Positions 8,780 through 17,631 of a DNA stretch of 53,434 nt are shown one piece after another. Source of the stretch: Empedobacter stercoris (GTDB lineage: Bacteria > Bacteroidota > Bacteroidia > Flavobacteriales > Weeksellaceae); the NCBI RefSeq assembly GCF_020281205.1, contig NZ_JACXZC010000023.1, positions 1 through 53,434 of the forward strand, written 5' to 3'. The notes beneath the pieces are model-generated. The model searched no databases. It was given only the letters and a program-made list of their open reading frames with translations, and was not told the DNA's origin. Position 1 is the first letter of the stretch, and each line of letters begins with the position of its first letter. The position numbers and the translations under genes are program-made.

Positions 8780-9321
8780 TACTCACCTTGTTTCAACTCA
8801 TACCAGTAACAATCCAACTCCCAAATATCAAAATGAAAAGTTTCGGTTACTTCAAAACCAATTTTTTCTAATACCTTTCGTGAACCTTCGTTGTCAACAT
8901 GTGTTATCGCGTTTAGTTGAATATGCGACATATTTTTTTTGTAATAATCCATACAAGCCTCCGCAGCTTCGGTTGCATAACCTTTTCCCCATGCTTCTTT
9001 TCGGTAACGATATCCGATATCAATAAAGTCAAAGCGATTGTTCATAGCCTCTTCTTCAATAATATATTTAAAACCAGTCCAACCAATCATTTTACCAGTT
9101 TCTTTCACCACAACTGCCAATCGTCCATGTCCCAACTCATCGTATTGACGCTGTAAATCTTCAATAATTTGGCGAGTTTGCTCAATAGTCTTTACAGGTT
9201 CAGCCTTTAGGTAAACGTGCACTTCGGGTTGAGAATCCATTTCATAAAAATCGTGCAAATCATCCATCGTAATTGGGCGTATAATCAATCGCTCCGTCTC
9301 TAACGTTGGTAAATATTTCAT
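8779..9321 (-). CDS. GNAT family N-acetyltransferase, RimJ/RimL type
   Basis: A 180-residue cytosolic protein. It begins ETERLIIRPITMDDLHDFY, the standard start of the Acetyltransf_3 (RimJ/RimL-like) branch. The acetyl-CoA loop is seen as YRYRKEAWGKGYATEAA near residue 106, followed by NEGSRKVLEKIGFE near residue 144. The substrate may be a protein N-terminus, an amino acid or a small molecule, and this cannot be read from the sequence. It is a single gene, convergent with the baeRF3-like gene. Confidence 0.85.
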   Translation of the reverse strand: MKYLPTLETERLIIRPITMDDLHDFYEMDSQPEVHVYLKAEPVKTIEQTRQIIEDLQRQYDELGHGRLAVVVKETGKMIGWTGFKYIIEEEAMNNRFDFIDIGYRYRKEAWGKGYATEAAEACMDYYKKNMSHIQLNAITHVDNEGSRKVLEKIGFEVTETFHFDIWELDCYWYELKQGE

Positions 9322-9359
9322 GTTGCGTATTTATTTGTACTAAGATATTAATTTTTTTT

Positions 9360-9442
9360 GGGCGTTCCCTTCGGGCGGGCTTTTTGTTCCAATCTTTGCT
9401 ATTCAGCAAAGGATTTCCACTGCAATCCCTAACGCGGTTTTT
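9360..9442 (-). repeat. Dispersed intergenic repeat, copy 2
   Basis: Read on the minus strand it gives CCGCGTTAGGGATTGCAG, TGGAAATCC, a TTTGCT-GAAT-AGCAAA hairpin, AAAGATTGG, AGCCCGCCCGA and AGGGAACGCCC, in the same block order as 18-178. It is compact (about 83 bases) and GC-rich compared with the flanks. It sits between a GNAT gene start and the leuS terminator, where it interrupts nothing. Confidence 0.7.
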
Positions 9443-9495
9443 AATTTTATTCTAAGTCTTGTCTTTCTGAGTTTGTCGAAAAATCTTTCCAATAT

Positions 9496-9521
9496 AAAAG
9501 CCTCGCATTTGCGAGGCTTTT
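9496..9521 (-). terminator. Terminator of leuS
   Basis: An 11-bp stem, AAAAGCCTCGC paired with GCGAGGCTTTT, loop ATTT. The flanking A- and T-runs make it usable from both strands; on the minus strand it follows leuS. Confidence 0.8.
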
Positions 9522-9563
9522 ATCTATATTCTCAATACTAAAATCTAGTATCTAAAATTTTTT

Positions 9564-12419
9564 TTATCCAACGATGTTGATAATTTTTCCAGGAACAATA
9601 ATAATGTTCTTTGGAGTACGATCTCCCAATTGTTTGATGGTACGTTCGTCTTTCATGACAATTTCCTGAATTTCATCTTTTGATAAGGTTAAAGGCAATT
9701 CTAACAAGAATTTCATTTTACCATTAAATGAAACTGGATATTCTTTTGCATCTGCAATCAACCATTTTTCTTCAAAAATAGGGAAGTCAGCTTTTGCGAC
9801 AGAAGTTTCGTGACCTAATTTAGACCATAATTCTTCTGCAAAATGTGGTGCATAAGGCGAAATAATAATTGCTAAAGGCTCTAAAATTGCGCGTTTATTT
9901 GATTTTAATTTTCCTAATTCGTTCACTGCAATCATAAAGGTAGAAACCGATGTATTGAACGAGAAATTATTCACATCTTCGTCTACTTTTTTGATTGATT
10001 GATGAAGAACTTTCATTTCTTCTTTTGTTGGTTCGTCATCAGAAACGAAGAAACTCTCGTTTTCGCCATTATGGTACAATTTCCATAATTTTTTAAGGAA
10101 TGAAGAAACACCAGAGATACCTTGTGTATTCCATGGTTTAGTTTGTTCTAACGGACCTAAAAACATTTCATACAAACGTAGCGCATCAGCACCATATTCG
10201 TCACAAATAGTATCTGGAGAAATTACATTAAACTTAGATTTTGACATTTTTTCAACTTCACGACCTGTGATGTATTTTTCGTCTTCTAAAATAAATTCAG
10301 CGTTTGCAAAATCTTCTCGCCACGCTTTGAATTTTTCTGTATCTAATTCATCCCCTCCATCTTTCAACATATTTACGTCAACATGGATTGGAGTGGTTTC
10401 GTGTTGATCTTTTAAACCTTTCGAAACAAATGTATTTGTTCCATTGATACGGTAAGCAAAAGCACTCATTCCCAAAATCATTCCTTGGTTGATTAATTTC
10501 GCTGCATATTCTTCCGTTGGAGCAAAACCTTTGTCAAATAAGAATTTTTGCCAAAAACGAGAATACAATAAGTGTCCAGTTGCGTGTTCAGAACCTCCCA
10601 TGTACAAATCTACATTTTGCCAATAATCAACGGCTTGTTTTGATACAAATTCGTTATCATTCTTAGCATCCATGTAACGTAACCAATACCAAGAAGAACC
10701 TGCCCAACCAGGCATTGTATTCAATTCGATAGGGAAAATAGTTTCGTTGTTGATTAAACTATTGTCCACTACTTCGTTTGTAGTTGTGTTAAATGCCCAT
10801 TTTGTTGCACGTCCTAATGGTGGTTCACCTTCTGCAGTTGGCAAATATTCGTCCACTTCTGGTAAAATTATTGGTAAGGCTTCTGTAGGAATCGTGTAAG
10901 GCATTCCGTCTTTGAAATAAACAGGAACTGGTTCTCCCCAATAGCGTTGGCGAGAGAAAACAGCTTCACGTAAACGGAAGTTTGTTTTTCCTTTTCCAAA
11001 TCCTTTTTTTTCTAAGGCTTCAATTGCTTTTTCAACAGCTTGTTGATAACCTAATCCATTTAAGAAATCAGAATCTTGTAATTCGAATCCACCTTTTTCT
11101 GTAAAAGCAGCTTCAGAAATATCTTGTCCTTTGAAAATATTAATAATAGGTAAATTGAAATGATTTGCAAAAGCAAAATCTCGTTCATCACCAGAAGGAA
11201 CTGCCATTACAGCACCTGTTCCATACGATGCTAATACATAATCACCAATCCAGATAGGAATTTGTTTTCCTGTAAATGGATGTATAGCAAAAGCTCCCGT
11301 AAATTCACCTGTAATATTTTTAGCATCAGCTAATCGATCACGCTCCGAACGTTTAGACGTATAATCTACATAAGCGTCAACTTTCGCTTTGTATTCAGCA
11401 GTTGTTATCTGAGAAACCAAAGGATGTTCTGGTGCTAATGTAACATAAGAAACCCCAAAAACAGTGTCAGGACGAGTTGTGAAAACTTCAATTTTATCAT
11501 CATGACCTTCAATTCCGAAGAAAATCGACGCTCCTTTAGATTTACCAATCCAATTGCGTTGAGAATCTTTGATTGGTTCTGGCCAATCAATTTTATCTAA
11601 ATCCGTTAATAAACGATCTGCATAAGCCGTGATACGCATCATCCATTGTGTCATTTTTTTGCGCACAACAGGAAATCCACCACGTTCTGATAAACCATTT
11701 ATTACTTCATCGTTCGCTAAAACAGTTCCTAAATCTGGACACCAGTTTACCTCGGCTTCTGCTAAGAATGTTAAACGATATTTTAATAAAATAGCTTGTT
11801 GTTCTTTTTCAGAAAATGCATTCCATTGTTCTGCTGTAAAGCGTTCTGTATCTTCATCACTTACAGCATTCACCGTTGTGTTTCCTTTAGTTTTGAATGT
11901 TTCAATTAACGATGAAATGGGTTCTGCTTTATTTGTTGAAAGATCATAATATGAATCAAATAATTGATTAAAAATCCATTGTGTCCATTTATAATATTCA
12001 GGTTCTGAAGTTCTAATTTCACGATCCCAATCGTATCCTAAACCAATTTTTTTCATTTGGTTTTCGTATCCTGCAATTACATTTCCTTGTTTATCAACAC
12101 CACCTTCGATATTCATTTTTGTTGTAACAGCTGGATGTTGACCTGTTTGTATCGCATATTGTTCTGCAGGCAAACCGAAAGAATCGTAACCCATAGGGTG
12201 TAAAACGTTGAATCCTTTTAATTTTTTGTATCGGGAATAAATATCAGATGCAATGTATCCAAGTGGATGACCAACGTGTAAGCCAGCACCAGACGGATAA
12301 GGAAACATGTCTAATACATAAAATTTAGGTTTTTCTGATTGATTATCAGATTTGAACGTCTTGTCTTCAATCCAAAACTTTTGCCATTTTGGTTCGATTT
12401 CATTCGGATTATATTGCAT
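9564..12419 (-). CDS. leuS: Leucyl-tRNA synthetase
   Basis: A 951-residue class I aminoacyl-tRNA synthetase charging tRNA-Leu. Visible motifs: HIGH-type signature SGAGLHVGHPLGY near residue 45; the CP1 editing domain from about 230 to 470, with a TTRPDTVFGVSYV stretch and the threonine-rich hydrolytic pocket; the WSWY-type segment PGWAGSSWYW near 570; KMSKS near 725; and an anticodon-binding domain after it. The length is above the roughly 860-880 of most bacterial LeuRS. The extra residues include a region around 160-200 (EPISSLIETFKTKGN onward) and another near 665-710, both also common in Bacteroidota enzymes. A TAAATTTG -7 box lies upstream at 12451-12458. Confidence 0.97.
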   Translation of the reverse strand: MQYNPNEIEPKWQKFWIEDKTFKSDNQSEKPKFYVLDMFPYPSGAGLHVGHPLGYIASDIYSRYKKLKGFNVLHPMGYDSFGLPAEQYAIQTGQHPAVTTKMNIEGGVDKQGNVIAGYENQMKKIGLGYDWDREIRTSEPEYYKWTQWIFNQLFDSYYDLSTNKAEPISSLIETFKTKGNTTVNAVSDEDTERFTAEQWNAFSEKEQQAILLKYRLTFLAEAEVNWCPDLGTVLANDEVINGLSERGGFPVVRKKMTQWMMRITAYADRLLTDLDKIDWPEPIKDSQRNWIGKSKGASIFFGIEGHDDKIEVFTTRPDTVFGVSYVTLAPEHPLVSQITTAEYKAKVDAYVDYTSKRSERDRLADAKNITGEFTGAFAIHPFTGKQIPIWIGDYVLASYGTGAVMAVPSGDERDFAFANHFNLPIINIFKGQDISEAAFTEKGGFELQDSDFLNGLGYQQAVEKAIEALEKKGFGKGKTNFRLREAVFSRQRYWGEPVPVYFKDGMPYTIPTEALPIILPEVDEYLPTAEGEPPLGRATKWAFNTTTNEVVDNSLINNETIFPIELNTMPGWAGSSWYWLRYMDAKNDNEFVSKQAVDYWQNVDLYMGGSEHATGHLLYSRFWQKFLFDKGFAPTEEYAAKLINQGMILGMSAFAYRINGTNTFVSKGLKDQHETTPIHVDVNMLKDGGDELDTEKFKAWREDFANAEFILEDEKYITGREVEKMSKSKFNVISPDTICDEYGADALRLYEMFLGPLEQTKPWNTQGISGVSSFLKKLWKLYHNGENESFFVSDDEPTKEEMKVLHQSIKKVDEDVNNFSFNTSVSTFMIAVNELGKLKSNKRAILEPLAIIISPYAPHFAEELWSKLGHETSVAKADFPIFEEKWLIADAKEYPVSFNGKMKFLLELPLTLSKDEIQEIVMKDERTIKQLGDRTPKNIIIVPGKIINIVG

Positions 12420-12450
12420 TATTGGAAGTTATATTAAAATTAAATTAGTG

Positions 12451-12458
12451 CAAATTTA
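12451..12458 (-). promoter_or_regulatory. Putative -7 box of leuS
   Basis: TAAATTTG on the minus strand, 32 bases before the leuS start codon, matches TAnnTTTG. No clear TTG element is seen at the usual upstream distance. Confidence 0.45.
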
Positions 12459-12529
12459 CATTTTTTATGTATCTTTTGAGATAGAAAGACGATATTTGTA
12501 ACTTAATAATCAACACCTAAACCAAACCA

Positions 12530-12940
12530 ATGAAAAAAGAATTGATATTTTACTATATCGGTATACTTGTATTTTTTTCTATTCTAATTTTTTCTATTCG
12601 ACATATTGTAAATACGACACGTGTTTTTGTGGGCTATGAAGATGGTTTTAATCCAATTCATATTAAATGGAACTTAGATCCAAGAGATTCTACTTTGCGT
12701 GTAAAAGATCCTATGTATTTGAGAAACGAATATTATTTGGTTAAAAATCAAGATAAATTGTTCTTATCAAAAGATACAATTTTATATGCCGAAATGTTCG
12801 ATGATTCGTTGGCAACAAAAGGAAATGTGTTGAATATTCATCCTCCTTATTTTTTATGGAAAGAAGCTAAAAATGATACGCTGAAAGTCTTTAAGAATAA
12901 TGTCACTTTAAAATTTACGAAGAAAAAAGAAACGTATTAA
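12530..12940 (+). CDS. Small membrane-anchored hypothetical protein
   Basis: A 136-residue protein not recognised as a named family. Residues of about 5-26 form one hydrophobic segment (LIFYYIGILVFFSILIFSI) with no cleavage site or lipobox, suggesting an N-in anchored protein with a periplasmic tail of about 110 residues. The tail is rich in strands and aromatic residues. It is divergent from leuS. Its stop codon overlaps the end of the convergent histidine-kinase gene by four bases. Confidence 0.65.
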   Translation: MKKELIFYYIGILVFFSILIFSIRHIVNTTRVFVGYEDGFNPIHIKWNLDPRDSTLRVKDPMYLRNEYYLVKNQDKLFLSKDTILYAEMFDDSLATKGNVLNIHPPYFLWKEAKNDTLKVFKNNVTLKFTKKKETY

Positions 12941-13965
12941 GCTTTTTGCAAATAGAACGAAAATGTAGATCCTTTTCCTGTTTTACTTGTCACATAAATT
13001 TTTTGATGATGGGCTTCTAAGATATGTTTTACAATAGCAAGCCCCAATCCAGATCCTCCATTATTACGGTTTCTAGATTTATCAACACGATAAAAACGCT
13101 CAAAAATTCGATCAATGTCTTCTTGCTTTATTCCAACACCTTGATCTTTTATTGAAATTTGAATTTTATCATCATATTCCTCAAAATCAATTGAAACTTC
13201 TGTATTTGGATTCGAATAATTAATGGCATTTACAATCAAATTAATCAACACTTGTTGTATTTTCTGAATATCACCTACCACTTTTATCGGCTGATGAATA
13301 GGGTAATTAAGCGAAATTTTGATGTTATTTTTTTCTGCTTTAATTTCTAATAAATCAATCACATCTTGTACAAGTGCAGTCAAATTAAACACCGAAAACT
13401 CGATGTTGATTCGTCCACGTTCCAATTCAGCAATCATATCTAAATCTTTGACCAAATAAATTAATCGATCAACTGATTTATTGATTCGGTTTAAATATTT
13501 ATCTCGAATCGATTCGTCCTCAACTCCACCTTCAATCAAGGTTAATAAATATCCCTGAACTGAAAAAAGGGGCGTTTTTAATTCATGCGAAATATTTCCA
13601 AGAAAATCTCTTCGGTAATTTTCGCGCTCATTCAACACGTCAATTTCTTTCGATTGATCTTCTGTTATTGTTGAAATTTTATGAGAAAGTTCTTCAAAAT
13701 CAACATGATTAGATTGAAATTGAGGAATGTTTTTAGAGATTTCGGTAAAATCTTTTTTGCGTTGATTTTTTAAAGAAAACCAATAAAATATTGATAATCC
13801 AATCAACAAAAGCATCATCAAACTGATGAAAAATAATTTTTCTTGGAGAATAAATTGAATATTTCCAAACCATAAAAATGAGAACAAAACAAATCCTAAA
13901 GCCAAAAATAATGTACTGATAAAGGCATATAAAAGGATGTTTTGAACTTTGAAAGTTGAAGCCAT
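12937..13965 (-). CDS. Sensor histidine kinase, PhoR-like
   Basis: A 342-residue membrane kinase. Two transmembrane helices lie at about 10-32 and 43-64, with only about ten residues outside. A linker is followed by a HisKA dimerisation domain with phospho-acceptor His127 (NISHELKTP). The HATPase domain has its N box (INLIVNAINYSNP), G1 (IKDQGVGI), F box (FERFYRVD) and G2 (GGSGLGLAIV). The near-absent periplasmic sensor and lack of a PAS domain suggest sensing through a partner or the membrane, as PhoR does with the phosphate transporter. It lies nine bases downstream of the response-regulator gene, so the pair is co-transcribed. Confidence 0.88.
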   Translation of the reverse strand: MASTFKVQNILLYAFISTLFLALGFVLFSFLWFGNIQFILQEKLFFISLMMLLLIGLSIFYWFSLKNQRKKDFTEISKNIPQFQSNHVDFEELSHKISTITEDQSKEIDVLNERENYRRDFLGNISHELKTPLFSVQGYLLTLIEGGVEDESIRDKYLNRINKSVDRLIYLVKDLDMIAELERGRINIEFSVFNLTALVQDVIDLLEIKAEKNNIKISLNYPIHQPIKVVGDIQKIQQVLINLIVNAINYSNPNTEVSIDFEEYDDKIQISIKDQGVGIKQEDIDRIFERFYRVDKSRNRNNGGSGLGLAIVKHILEAHHQKIYVTSKTGKGSTFSFYLQKA

Positions 13966-13974
13966 TACGAGCTT

Positions 13975-14655
13975 TTAGTCATTTATTTTGTATCCAATTC
14001 CTTTGATTGTAGAGAAGCGATCGTTCCCAAATTTTTCGCGTAATTTTCGCATATGCACGTCAATTGTGCGTCCACCAACCACAACTTCGTTCCCCCAAAC
14101 TTTTTCTAAAATTTCTTCGCGTTTAAAAACACGTTCGGGGTTTGAGGCTAATAAAGCAATCAATTCGAATTCTTTTCTTGGTAATAAAAAATCTACTCCT
14201 TGAAAGTTTACTTTGTAGGTTTCGCGATTAATCTCGAAGTTATTTAATTTGATGTATTCATCTTTAGGGGCTTCATTAGGTTGTTTTAGCTTTAATAAAG
14301 CGTTTAATTTACTGACTAAAACTTTTGGTTTGATTGGTTTCAGAATGTAGTCATTTGCACCAGCATCATAACCTGCTAATTGAGAAAAATCTTCGGCGCG
14401 AGCAGAAAGAAATACAACTAGAGTATCCTTAAAAGAGTCAAGTTTTCTTAATTCGGCACACATTTCCATTCCATCCATTTGTGGCATCATGACATCAAGT
14501 AGAATTAAATCTGGACGAAAAATTTTGGCTTGTTTAAGGCCTTCAATTCCATTTTGAGCAGTTTCTACTTCAAATCCTTCTTTTTTTAAGTTGTAACCAA
14601 TAAATTCTAAGATATCTGGTTCGTCGTCAACTAATAAAATTTTAATGTTCTTCAT
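13975..14655 (-). CDS. Response regulator, OmpR/PhoB family
   Basis: A 226-residue DNA-binding regulator. The receiver domain (about 1-118) has the acidic pair Asp10-Asp11, phospho-acceptor Asp54 (LLDVMMP) and the conserved Lys near 106 (ILKPIKP). The C-terminal winged helix (about 130-226) ends in the typical VVGGRTIDVHMRKLREKFG recognition helix and GIGYKIND. OmpR/PhoB-family regulators bind direct repeats spaced 11 bases apart. Exactly such repeats lie in the divergent intergenic region at 14767-14799, so the adjacent TonB receptor gene is a likely target. Confidence 0.9.
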   Translation of the reverse strand: MKNIKILLVDDEPDILEFIGYNLKKEGFEVETAQNGIEGLKQAKIFRPDLILLDVMMPQMDGMEMCAELRKLDSFKDTLVVFLSARAEDFSQLAGYDAGANDYILKPIKPKVLVSKLNALLKLKQPNEAPKDEYIKLNNFEINRETYKVNFQGVDFLLPRKEFELIALLASNPERVFKREEILEKVWGNEVVVGGRTIDVHMRKLREKFGNDRFSTIKGIGYKIND

Positions 14656-14766
14656 AATTGTTTGTAATAACTAAATAAAATTAGTCGATGTAAAATTAAG
14701 CTTAAATTTTAGGAGAAATCACTTAAAAATATTTCTTAACATTCATTTAAAATTACAATAATTTGA

Positions 14767-14799
14767 TAACAATTACCTAACAAAAGCTTTACAATTTGT
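14767..14799 (+). promoter_or_regulatory. Pho-box-like operator: three 11-bp direct repeats
   Basis: TAACAAT at 14767, TAACAAA at 14778 and TTACAAT at 14789: seven conserved bases plus a four-base spacer, repeated three times at exactly 11 bp. This is the geometry bound by PhoB/OmpR dimers. The block occupies the place where the -33 element should be, upstream of a -7-like CAACTTTG at 14825-14832. That fits an activator-dependent promoter for the TonB receptor gene. Confidence 0.55.
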
Positions 14800-14861
14800 A
14801 AAAATGTTTTTCATTGAAAACCAACAACTTTGCAATCAACAAACACGAATTATCAATCGCA

Positions 14862-17600
14862 ATGAAACGCAATTTAACTTTACTTTTATTATTAGGGTCA
14901 GCCGCATTATTTGCACAGACCAGTATTAAATTAGAAGGAACTCTATTTGATCAAAGAACCAATCAACCGCTTTCTGGAAAATCATTTACAGTAGAAGGCT
15001 TGGATATTCAAGCTAAAACAGATGAAAACGGTCGTTACGAAATTTCTGTTCCAGATGATACGTATCAATTGGAAATGAAAGTCGATGGTTATCAAACGAT
15101 CACTCAGAATTTAACAGATTCGAATACATTAAATATGTATTTGCAACCAGAAGATTTCAAAGATAGTAAAATTGATTTATCAACGGCTGTTATTACAGGT
15201 GTAAGAAGTAAAGCTGCAGAGGCAAATCTTTTGAACTTGCAAAAAAGATCTGTAAATATAGTAACGAATATTGGTTCTGCGGAGCTAGAGCGAAAAGGAG
15301 TAAGTGATGCAGCAACAGCTATGACTAAAATAGCTGGAATTTCTAAGCTTGAAGGTACAAATTCTATTTTTGTAAGAGGATTAGGTGATCGTTATATATC
15401 TACAACATTAAATAATTTACCATTACCATCTAACGATCCAGAATATAAAAATATTGATTTAAGTCTTTTTAATACTGACATTATAGAATATATCTCAGTT
15501 GATAAAGTTTATTCTCCTAAACTGTTGGGGGATTTTTCTGGGGCAGCTGTAGATATAGTATCAAAGGATTTCCAAGATAAAGGACTATTTCAGATTTCTG
15601 TAGGAACTTCTGTTAATACAAATGCTATAGGTGAGAGTAACTTTATGTTACAAGATGGACCAAGTAAGACAGGTTTTTCTAAAATAAATGTTCCTAATAA
15701 CCCTTTGAATTCATACCAATTTAAGACGAAGTTAAATCCAACAACGTCGAGTACAATTGCGCCAAATTTTGGATTGAAAGCTGGTAAAACTTTTAGAATT
15801 GGAGATGAAGGAAAACTAGGAGTGTTTGCTAGTGCGAGTTTTAATAGCAACTATGATTATCGTGAAGGTATAAATCAAACAGTTAATGCTTTAGGAGGAT
15901 TAGGAGGAAGATTAAGATCTTTTGTACCTCATCAAAAATATTCTTATGAAACAAATTCTACAGGAATGTTTAATGCGAATTATAAAATAAATAAAAATCA
16001 TAGTATCAAATATAATTTCTTATTTATTAATTCTTCTGAGCAATCAAGAGATTTATACTATGGTTTTATTCGTGATATTGCTGAGGATGATAATGGATTA
16101 ATCCAGCGTAATACTTATATACAAAACCAATTAATGGTAAACCAACTTTTGGGAGATCATAAGTTGACAGATAAATTGGATCTGAATTGGGGATTAGCTT
16201 TTAATAAAATAGAAAGTGATGTGCCAGATCGTACACAAAACACATTACGACTTAATAAAACGACAAATGAATACCAGCTTGCTCAAAACTCTACAACCGA
16301 TAATCATCGTTATTTTCATAATTTAATAGAAAAGAGTTATGCTGCAAATGTAGGATTAAGCTATCGTTTGAATGAATCTGCAAATGGATTAGCTAGAGGT
16401 TTTGTAAAAGTGGGATATAACGGTCGTTCTGTGAATCGTGATTTTGAAGCAAGACAATTTAATTTCAGATTAAACAACTCACAAGTCGTAGACCCGAATA
16501 ATTTGGATGCTTTTTTTAATGAAACGAACTATAATAACGGATATTTTAGTACAACGACATATAGCGGTACTTTAGCTCCTCAGGTTTATAATGGAGATCA
16601 AACTATACATGCCGGATATGCAAATTTGGAATATAACTTAACAGATAAATTAAGTGCAGTTCTTGGTTTACGTTACGAAAATATATTGCAAGAAATATCG
16701 TGGAGAACACAGTTAAGTTCTGACTTAAATTCTAACATGTTAGACGAAAACTACTTCTTACCGAGTCTTATTGTAAAATATGCTATCAACAATAAACAAA
16801 ACTTACGTTTCGGAGCATCGAAAACCTATACACTTCCTCAATTTAAAGAAAAAGCATTGTTTTTATATGAAGATGTAAATGAAACAAAATATGGAAATCC
16901 TTTTCTTTATGCATCAGATAACTATAATGTAGATTTAAAATGGGAGATTTTTCCATCTCATGGAGAATTAATTTCTATTGCAGGTTTCGGAAAATATATT
17001 CAGAATCCAATTAATGAGGTTGTCATTGCTTCATCTACAAATGATATTTCTTGGGTTAATGGAGATTATGGTTATGTCGTTGGAGCAGAGTTAGAAATCA
17101 GAAAAAATATATTCAATTTTGGACAAGAAGGCAAAAATACATTGTCAGCAGGTTTAAATGCCAGTTACATGAAAACTGACCAAGAAATAGATGCTGAAAA
17201 GGTACGAAAAGAAACAAAAGGGATGTATAATTTAAATTTAACTACACCTAAAGCTGCTTTGACAGGAGCATCTGATTTTTTACTTAATGCGGATGTATCT
17301 TATGTAAAATCTTGGAAGAGAGGAGCTGAAGTTATGGCTACACTTTCTTATGCTTATTACTCGGATCGAATTTATGCATTGAACAATGAGAATAGAGGAA
17401 ACTTAATTGATAAAGGGATAGGATCTTTAGACTTTATATTACGAACTAAGTTAAATAAAAACATAGGAATAAACATTGCTGCAAGAAATATTCTTAATCC
17501 AGAATTTAAACGTGTACAAGAAAACGCAACAGGTAACGTAACAGCTGTTTCATATAAAAGAGGGGCAAACTTTGGTCTTTCTGTAAATTATAATTTTTAA
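14862..17600 (+). CDS. TonB-dependent receptor with carboxypeptidase-like N-terminal domain
   Basis: A 912-residue outer-membrane receptor. I start it at ATG 14862, where a signal peptide begins (MKRNLTLLLLLGSAALFAQ). A TTG-started frame from 14814 would place the -7-like box inside the gene. The mature protein opens with a carboxypeptidase-regulatory-like beta-sandwich (IKLEGTLFDQRTNQPLSGKS, about 22-105). Then come a plug domain (about 115-240; SIFVRGLGDRYIST) and a beta-barrel ending in NFGLSVNYNF with the C-terminal Phe. The substrate is unknown. Its position opposite a PhoB-like regulator, with 11-bp repeats in its promoter, makes phosphate or a phosphorylated compound a reasonable guess. 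Confidence 0.85.
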   Translation: MKRNLTLLLLLGSAALFAQTSIKLEGTLFDQRTNQPLSGKSFTVEGLDIQAKTDENGRYEISVPDDTYQLEMKVDGYQTITQNLTDSNTLNMYLQPEDFKDSKIDLSTAVITGVRSKAAEANLLNLQKRSVNIVTNIGSAELERKGVSDAATAMTKIAGISKLEGTNSIFVRGLGDRYISTTLNNLPLPSNDPEYKNIDLSLFNTDIIEYISVDKVYSPKLLGDFSGAAVDIVSKDFQDKGLFQISVGTSVNTNAIGESNFMLQDGPSKTGFSKINVPNNPLNSYQFKTKLNPTTSSTIAPNFGLKAGKTFRIGDEGKLGVFASASFNSNYDYREGINQTVNALGGLGGRLRSFVPHQKYSYETNSTGMFNANYKINKNHSIKYNFLFINSSEQSRDLYYGFIRDIAEDDNGLIQRNTYIQNQLMVNQLLGDHKLTDKLDLNWGLAFNKIESDVPDRTQNTLRLNKTTNEYQLAQNSTTDNHRYFHNLIEKSYAANVGLSYRLNESANGLARGFVKVGYNGRSVNRDFEARQFNFRLNNSQVVDPNNLDAFFNETNYNNGYFSTTTYSGTLAPQVYNGDQTIHAGYANLEYNLTDKLSAVLGLRYENILQEISWRTQLSSDLNSNMLDENYFLPSLIVKYAINNKQNLRFGASKTYTLPQFKEKALFLYEDVNETKYGNPFLYASDNYNVDLKWEIFPSHGELISIAGFGKYIQNPINEVVIASSTNDISWVNGDYGYVVGAELEIRKNIFNFGQEGKNTLSAGLNASYMKTDQEIDAEKVRKETKGMYNLNLTTPKAALTGASDFLLNADVSYVKSWKRGAEVMATLSYAYYSDRIYALNNENRGNLIDKGIGSLDFILRTKLNKNIGINIAARNILNPEFKRVQENATGNVTAVSYKRGANFGLSVNYNF

Positions 17601-17631
17601 AACAAAACAAAACAAAACAAAAACAAATAAC

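Noticed and set aside
14814-14861. TTG-initiated N-terminal extension of the TonB receptor
   Set aside because: It would place a promoter-like box inside the gene and put 16 residues before a perfect signal peptide.
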